DNA of 64,000 nucleotides, taken from assembly GCA_036971475.1 (NCBI GenBank), contig JBAIZL010000001.1, positions 108,828,850 through 108,892,849 of the forward strand. The letters run 5' to 3'. This document shows, piece by piece, positions 56,632-64,000 of this stretch. Both the position numbers and the translations under genes were made by a program. The stretch comes from Prosapia bicincta (lineage: Eukaryota; Arthropoda; Insecta; Hemiptera; Cercopidae). The number at the start of each line of letters is the position of its first letter. The first letter of the stretch is position 1. The notes under the pieces were generated by a model. It worked only from the letters and a program-made list of their open reading frames with translations, was not told the DNA's origin and searched no databases.

Positions 56632-58425
56632 ACGTAGTTAATGACTTTCTGGATTTTATAATTTTTGTTGTATAATTATGTAATAAGAATAAAATATATA
56701 ATACATATTATTTCACACTTTATTCCACTAATGTACTCTCAGCTACGAAACCTTCATCTAATAGCTTTTGGTATTTCTGTTTCATAATGAGAAAATGCAT
56801 TTCAACAATTCAGGACAGATTGAAAGAGTTATTTTACTGCAGTCGCTTTTAGACAAAATATTATGAGTCATACAATTATTTCGAGACAAAATAACTCGAA
56901 ATAAATAAATTATTTCATATAGTACCATTTTTATTGTAAAATGTTTATGGCCATAAGAATTTATTAACAGAAATACAAGAATTTATCAATAATTTGTAAA
57001 CAGATTTTTATTTTAATGGATTTATTTCAATTTAATTCGGAAACATATTTTTAGTATTTTTTGAACAAAAGCATATTAGGGTTGTATTTGAAATGTGGAT
57101 TAAAAACTCATTAGTCATTTGAAAAAATGTTATATCAAAAGATGATAAACATTGATTTTATTCTTAACTCTGTAGAGAATGGAATTAAGAGCAGCGCATA
57201 TTAATGGAAGTTGGGTTTTACGCAAAGGAGTAAAATAAATCTTCTTTGCTGCAATGTAATTAATCTCAAACTCTAAACCTTCTCTTTGGTTCCGAGATAC
57301 TGTGGAGATTTAAAAAGATATTTAAAGATATACAACACAATAATCTTATAAATTTACGAAACACAAATTATAGGTAATTTTGTGTTATACCATAAAAGTA
57401 TTTTGTTTTTAAACAATTATAGAGGTAAAAGTATAGAAAAGGTGGGTGATGAAGATATATCGATGACGGCTCTCTTGTGATATTATTCTTTCTTTAATCC
57501 TGTCATGGTTTTATTATTTTTAAATCAAATTATTTTAAATAATTTAAGATCTAATTAAACCCCCTACTCAAAATTACAACTTTTGCAGTAGTAACCAAAT
57601 TACGCTGAATACTTGGCTATAGTTTGGGTTGTAGCCTACTGCGTGCTTTGTCCCAAATATCTCCACGACGTATTTCCCACTATGTGCAGTAGGCCCACTA
57701 CGTATTTAATTTGTCCTTGCAAAGTAGGTCAGTGTGTGCCCAATCCCCATGGGTCAGTCTTGAAACGCCATACTCGTACATCCGTTTTCTCATTAATTTT
57801 CCAGTCCCTCTGTCCTGACTTCTAGATTAGATCGAATTGGTTTTTATTCACTCATCGCAGATAAAGTATCTACAGCCAACGCCAGCAGCTTATCCTTAAG
57901 AGCAGATTCGAGTATTTGTGCTCCTCCAACCAGCTGTTATTACTTTTTCGGCGCTTAACGTATCGAGAGCACTTTCGCCTGGAAAATGGAATTGAAGCTC
58001 TCCAGAAATAGTTAGAAACTGTCTTGATCTACTTCCACTAATGCTAACTCACAGCTCTTCTTTCATCTTAGAGTCATCGGTGACCAAATTAACAGACTTT
58101 CCACTCGATCCTTTCTTTAAGGAATGAATATTTTAAAACTTCCAAATCCTATTACGGTATAAATATGAGATTATTCTTTAGTCCGTCTTCAAATAGTTTA
58201 TGTCACCTGCTACGTGTCTTCTAGTATCCGATGGAACTCGGACGGTATGATGATCGAAACAAGGATCAACTTTGGCATAATGATTGCGGAAGAAATCCTT
58301 CTCAACAGTCCCATATCCTGCTTCGAGTCTATTATCGGCAGAACGTAACTATGCCTTTTTTGCTTTATCCTTTTATCTGTCTACGTCAGAGCAACTTCCT
58401 ACCCAAAAGTACTTTCATTAATTTG
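56632..58425 (+). repeat. Large diverged tandem duplication, unit B
   Basis: Second unit, offset about 1.98 kb, same orientation. Open frames of 70 and 87 codons (57613-57825 and 58231-58494) are not preserved in unit A and show no motif. Confidence 0.8.
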
Positions 58426-61400
58426 GTACACTTCATTATCATTGGGCTACCAATACAGCTATATAGTATTAAATTACGTGGTGAAGATTATTAGTAAGTA
58501 TATGAATGGCGTAAATAACTTCTTATATTGGATATTATTAAAACACTAAATCCTATTTTGACTCTATTAATATATATATATTATACTTTTCTCCTAAATA
58601 TGAATTGATAAAATTATCATTAAAAATTTATTTATAAATAAGCTTAAGTTAAATATTTTTAAAGAGTTAAATTGTAAAGTTATGTAAAAAACAAACTTGT
58701 CTCGGGTCACAGCTTCAAAATTGTCCCTCAGTTCAGAACGAGAAGGGCTTTTCTTGCTTTGAAGTTATTAATATCTCCTGTCGTTCTTGGATTTCTATTT
58801 CGCAAGATCTTATTAAAATGTATCAACAAAGAAACATTCATTGCTTTGACTTTATCTTATCCTCTCTACCAAAGGTATTCGGCGCAGATGTACAATTTTC
58901 CATTATATTTCCTTTCAATTGTTTATATAAGGACTTTCAAAGTCAAGTAAAGGTAAATCTAAACAAAGATCTCGTTTGGACTCTTTGTTGAGACAGAAAC
59001 ATTCTCTTGTATGTGATTACAGGCTCTTTAAAGTAAAGCAAGTATTTCATTAGTAAAGTAAATATTTCTACGGGCAAATAGCTTGACATTTTGAAATTTA
59101 TTATGTTTCAATATCTCCCTACTCAAAATAGGCAGGAAGTTACAAACCTTTTATTGAAAACATTATATGTACCTGATGATAATCATCTTGTAGACTATAC
59201 TGTCTAGAAATGATCCACTTCTTTCTAAAGCTAATTATATACCAGTAAATAGTATATTTATAGGTTAGTAAGGAAGCTATTTGTATCCGAAAGTAACATG
59301 TTAACATTTAAATAAAAATTATTCTTATTTAATCACCGAAAACAGGTAATCCTACAGTATAACTACAATGTACAACAAAACCATAAAAAGGTAGGGGTGT
59401 GACAATCGGACTAAATTGTTTAGTTGCCATTTTGTTAATGCCATGGAATTATTTTTAATTCCAATAAACTTCATAGAACATTATTATATTACCTTTTTTA
59501 TAAGAAATTTACAAAACATATTAATAAATGAAACATCTTTATCACATTTTTATGATTGTTTTAAATTCAACGGAATGACGGAAAAGTTATAGATTGTTTA
59601 GTAATATGGAGATATAAAATGAATGACGTTTTATAGGTGTTAGCGATTTTTACAAAAATAATAATTTAAACATATAAATGTATTATAAACGAATTTATTT
59701 TTTGAATAATTTCCGCTATTTTCCTAAGAATTCCAGTAATGAAATTTCTAAATAAATATATCTATTAAATGTTAAACTTTTGTTAATACAAAAGCTATCT
59801 TTTTTATAACAATCGATAAATACGGTAATCTCGTGATGCCACCAGAGTCACAGATAACACGTTAGCTGTCTGGTCACGTATTTAATCTTGCTCGCTTCTG
59901 TGACTCAGGTCAGCTGACTCGTTGCAAGTGTTAAGGTATTTACTCGCTCTTTATTGGAAATATTTTTGCAATAGTTTCTTATCGATTTTTAACTTTACGT
60001 AGATAAAAATGACCATTGTTCATGAAAAGTTGTCGAAACATTTATTTTAACAGAATACAAAGAGCACCTAACCCCTCACTTTAACTGTTACACACTTGCA
60101 CAATAGAGACTGCAAGTATCGCACCCACTGTTTGAAGAATTCAGTTTTCTTAGATAAACATCTGTTTTCCCCCATAGTTATTATTAACTGTCTTAACGGT
60201 GATTCTAAAACTCCTTTTAACGTTAAAAAACTTTAGAACTTAGTTTCAAAACTTGGAATATTGATAACTGTAATTAAAAATATTGTTGTAAAAATGAAGA
60301 AATAATACCCCCTCTCATATTCCAACTTAACAATTTAGGACAATTTAATTGAAAACGTCACACTTGATGCGAGAAAAAATCATTTTACTTCAAAATAACA
60401 AGCCGTTAAATTACCTAAAAACTTTAAATTAATTTTTAGCAGAGGCTTAAACGATGTCCCATAGTGGATTTCTTACGGAAATCAGTTACGCTAGCTGGCC
60501 ATGAAATGGGGATGAAGTTATAGAGTTTGAAAATAAAATTAGACGAACCATTTTAATTTAAAATTCTGGTGTAATTTTCGATTAAAACCAAAAGTTGTAG
60601 GCCATTGTGTTTATAGAAAATGTCCAAGACCCGCTGAATCAGAAACGAAAGTATTAACTGATTGTTCAAACGTCAATTACATAACAAAAACAATTATTAT
60701 GTGGCACTTAGGAAATAATAAAAATCTCCAAAAATTAATTTTAAAACATATAACCTCAAACTACAAAACAAAATAAACGTAAGAAATTCAAGATTTCGTT
60801 ATAAGATATATCACTATAAATTGTAGTTTGATTCTATGTAATTATAACTGTAAATCACGCGCGCGTGTGTGTGTATGTGTTTGTGTGTTGTAAAAAAAAG
60901 TTATTTTCGCTGTTTATACATCTTTCTGAAAGCCCTATATTTTATTATTATTTCTGTGCTCCTGGCACTATCTACATCCCTAGGTAAGCCACAATTAGGA
61001 ATATCGGTAATTTCTAAATAATTGGTTGATACCAATACCGAAGGTTAAAAAAGGAGAGAAATTCTACTGCGTTTGACTAAACGTTGTGGGAACAGTAACC
61101 ATGGCAACTATCAATAAACAATGTCTATTTGAAACGAATTGTTTAGAAGCGTTGTTGGAATACTATTTGCTGTTTGCAATGAAAATTAGAAAATTTCTTT
61201 TAAAATATAGCTCTAAAATGATTTAAAATTCATTTTTACCGAATAAATCAATGGGAAAGTTTGGTATTCTATTTACATATAATTTTATCTGTTTTAGGCG
61301 TCAGCAATATATACTGTATTTGCCATTGCTAATATATTATTTCTTATGTATTCTTCAATCTATGTAAAACGACACAAATCCCAAGACCAAGCTAACTACA

Positions 61401-62525
61401 AACAGGGCGAGTGAGGGCCTAAAAACCATCCCTAATATAGTGTCTACCACTTGATGCTATATGGCTCATCCCAGAGTACGATAAGCAGGGCTTCATACAT
61501 TGTAATCGGAAAACCATAATATCAAGATATTTAATCAAAGGTACTGAGAATAAACTGTATCTGAAACATCATTTAATAGCATTGAATTTATCAGATGATA
61601 TTTATTCTTTATGAAACGAAAAAATGTTTAAATAATACTCGCCACTATACTAAATATTTTGTTTTCATCATATTTACCCTAATCATAGTTTCTATTGTTA
61701 ATTTATCCTTTACTTCATTTCGATCTCTATTTTATTCAGCTTCTCTACTGTTGATTTATTATTTACTTCTACAATCTATGTTACTCAACTCTACTTTCAT
61801 CAATGCCCATCATTCTACTTTTAGCCCCAGGCCAGTTCCGTTAGTCTACTTACTATCTTCACTCTTGTAAACAACTAATATCCTTACTCGTATAATAAGA
61901 ACTAAAGTAAATTATTTAAAAATTGTTTTTTAATATTAGATAATCTGTATTATTAGTTTTATTTCAATAAGGGGTGAAAAAACCGTTTTTTATATCGTAT
62001 ACAAATACAAAACATAAGTAAAAATATTGTATATTCATATATTTTACGTTTGCTACTCTTTTTTTTATATACGAGTATTGTTATCCTGATACTGAACAGC
62101 GCTTGACCTCGAAAAGGCTACAATCCCGAGGTTGCTTGATTAAAACATTTATACTTGGCTGTTTATGAGAATGATAAAATCAACAATGTAGAAATTTATA
62201 CATTCCATCAAAATTTACTGTTGCCAGACAACAATTGCAAATTTCATGACAAAGTTTAGTTTACAGGTTTCACGATAGGCAAAAATTTTAGAAACTAGTG
62301 TTTCGTCAAACTATAAGCTCTGCAAATATGTATTCCACTTAGAAGCTGTATAAAATGCTATATTCAAGAAGAGTTGTAGATAGGCTACTATTTAATATTT
62401 AGTTTTTTCCTAAATCATATTTGCTCTACATTTTAAACTTAATAATTATTTTTAAATTGTAGTAGTTATTGATTTTTTAAATTTTTTTAAAGGTAGATGT
62501 GTTATTTTTACAGTAGCCTCAGTCA
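58426..62525. other. 4.1 kb with nothing firmly recognised
   Basis: AT-rich sequence. A CGCGCGTGTGTG-type short tract lies at 60858-60890. A GC-richer patch at about 59835-59935 contains GGTCAGCTGAC but no identifiable promoter or exon. Confidence 0.45.
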
Positions 62526-62533
62526 ATGTACGA

Positions 62534-62536
<3 letters not shown>

Positions 62537-62583
<47 letters not shown>

Positions 62584-62592
62584 ATATATATA
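62537..62592. repeat. (TA)n microsatellite
   Basis: TA run abutting the left arm of the hairpin element; it appears to cut that arm short. Confidence 0.95.
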
Positions 62593-62812
62593 AAGAACTA
62601 AGTCAAAATACAAATACAAGAATTATAATTGAATTTACAATTCAAAGCTTTTCGTTGACTAACAGCACATATGTTAATTTTAATTGTTTAACATTCCTGA
62701 TGATGTTGGTACTGTTAGCCAATGAAAAGCTTTGAATTGTAAATTCAATTATAATTCTTGTATTTGTATTTTGACTTAGTTGTTTATTAATTCACAAGAA
62801 TACATATTGCGT
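62593..62812. mobile_element. Hammerhead hairpin element, best-preserved copy
   Basis: Left arm 62593-62662 and right arm 62711-62781 are inverted copies (AACTAAGTCAAAATAC, ACAAGAATTATAATTG, TTCAAAGCTTTTCGTTG). The right arm continues to 62812 through the AATACATATTGCG segment that is the far-left part of the element at 14316. The plus-strand core is intact (see the ncRNA entry); the minus-strand partner has lost its CTGATGA box. Confidence 0.75.
62693..62737 (+). ncRNA. Hammerhead ribozyme-like motif, intact core
   Basis: ATTC (62693-62696) pairs with GAAT (62734-62737) as helix I. CTGATGA is 62697-62703, followed by one T. Helix II GTTGG/CCAAT (62705-62709 and 62719-62723) ends in a G-U pair. 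GAAA is 62724-62727, then self-complementary AGCT (62728-62731) and TT (62732-62733), giving a UUU triplet. All invariant core bases are present. The UUU triplet and the extra T predict weaker cleavage than for the 42.87-kb motif. Confidence 0.6.
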
Positions 62813-62813
62813 A

Positions 62814-62814
<1 letters not shown>

Positions 62815-62871
<57 letters not shown>
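62815..62871. repeat. (TA)n microsatellite
   Basis: TA run directly after the right arm of the hairpin element. Confidence 0.95.
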
Positions 62872-62872
<1 letters not shown>

Positions 62873-64000
62873 CTATATATACAAAGTTTGTATTAGATTG
62901 TAAAGTAAACATTGCTACTTATCACCAAATATCACGGATGGGTTGAGAGTAAATTATCAAGTTAATCTTTAGTTACTTGCCTAAAATGAATGCGAGAATT
63001 TAATTTCCTTTACTGAAAAAGAACTGACTCAAAATGACGATCACGAGAATAGATATCTTAGAACGTGACTCAATTATATAGAAAACCCAAAACGTAAAGA
63101 GTTTCAGGAAACATCTGAATTAAATAATGAGAAGATTTTAGAAAGAGATAAAAAACACAAATCGACAACTCAAATCGAAATGTTGGTGGCAGAGATAAAT
63201 TAAACTTACTAGTTAGTATAATTTTATATGACCATCCTACGGTTAAACCCCCTAAGCTTAAACATCCTATGGTTTTTAGAAGTGAATGGTAACCTTGGTC
63301 TTTATATGAGGCTTTTCATTGTTAACAATATTTTGTACAAAGTTATCGGCTTATTAATAAAACTTTATTTCCTATAATGCTAAATACTTATTTTTCAATT
63401 AGTATACAAATACGTATTTTAATAAAGTAATTTAGTGAAATTTGAGTCATTAAAATTGCAAAAAATAATTCTAAATTTTAACATGTTTCATTAAATTTTC
63501 ATTATATAATGAACTATTTCTGAACAATATTTTGTAGTAACCGACTAATTATAATTTTTTTTCTTATTTGTACTCTTGTAGTTTTAAAAGTAAAGAAATT
63601 TTAAAACCTAAAAACAAATCATCAAACACATCAACTTAGGTAAATATAGATGGATGTATACTTTATAAAAAATTAATTAAATTCTATCATTTATTTTTCC
63701 TGAAAATAATTAATTTTCTAAATCACGTAACGTTTCAATTTGTTAATGAAAAACTTTTTTACTAAAAAATGATAATAACGCTCTCGTTTCTCAAAACTAT
63801 AATTATAGAGACGTAATTTTAATTACATTTACTTGTAACGACATTCTTTTACTACAGTTTAATAACGAAATTATATTTTTAATACTCTTTCTTGCATACG
63901 TTATAACCTATCAATTCCCAACTATTTATTCTACCATATGGAAGACACTTGAAAAGATGCATCGATGTATGTTCGTAACTGGTAAAAAATAACCTTTGTT
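62872..64000. other. Nothing recognised
   Basis: AT-rich sequence to the window end without supported features. Confidence 0.5.

Noticed and set aside
59174..59215. CTGATGA followed by a hairpin and GAAA, resembling a hammerhead
   Set aside because: The possible helix (TAGAC/GTCTA) sits about eleven bases away from the core, there is no helix I and no plausible helix III or cleavage triplet. Probably chance.

Overview
This window is AT-rich, gene-poor, repeat-dense eukaryotic DNA. It most likely comes from an arthropod, probably an insect; a hemipteran is a guess from word usage (AGGTTAGG-type and TAGGCCTA-type words) and from the mix of transposable elements. I find no convincing host gene, no tRNA, rRNA or CRISPR array. 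Nearly every long open frame is a microsatellite shadow, a transposon fragment or chance. The recognisable protein remnants are an RNase H end of a non-LTR retrotransposon (5344-6081), a Jockey-like reverse transcriptase fragment (about 20884-21560), a Penelope-like element C-terminus with a GIY-YIG endonuclease (41929-42614), and the C-terminal part of an IS630/mariner-type transposase (50158-50508, minus strand).

The main structure is a 13-kb imperfect palindrome, 21561-34549. Its ends are exact inverted copies beginning AGTAGGAAGTGG, and it is flanked by a perfect 6-bp direct repeat, TTTGTC (21555-21560 and 34550-34555). It therefore looks like one transposed unit, a giant fold-back element, inserted into the Jockey fragment. 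The arms (21561-29356 and 29418-34549) are nearly identical apart from two large segments present only in the left arm and one 99-bp unit extra in the right. Each arm is filled with degenerate tandem arrays. The sequence at the outer end of each arm recurs, inverted, at its inner end, so each arm looks like a complete unit with its own inverted termini and the whole looks like an inverted dimer. The AG...CT termini, 6-bp target duplication and long inverted repeats recall Polinton/Maverick elements, but no Polinton gene is present.

The second theme is a dispersed family of small hairpin elements (near 0.84, 12.0, 14.0, 14.4, 16.5, 18.9, 19.1, 35.1, 41.4, 52.5, 55.0 and 62.7 kb), most carrying hammerhead-ribozyme-like cores, often one per strand in inverted pairs and usually abutting (TA)n or (CA)n(TA)n tracts. 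The same type of core lies in both inverted ends of the Penelope-like element at 41.65-42.95 kb, which ties the family to Penelope-like elements.

The rest holds microsatellites, three clear minisatellites (27-bp unit at 4.6-5.06 kb, 20-bp at 35.9-36.2 kb, 22-bp with 28 copies at 45.91-46.53 kb), a perfect 131-bp direct repeat pair at 10.3/11.0 kb, diverged duplications at 43.2-44.8 kb and 54.65-58.43 kb, and long stretches in which I see nothing.
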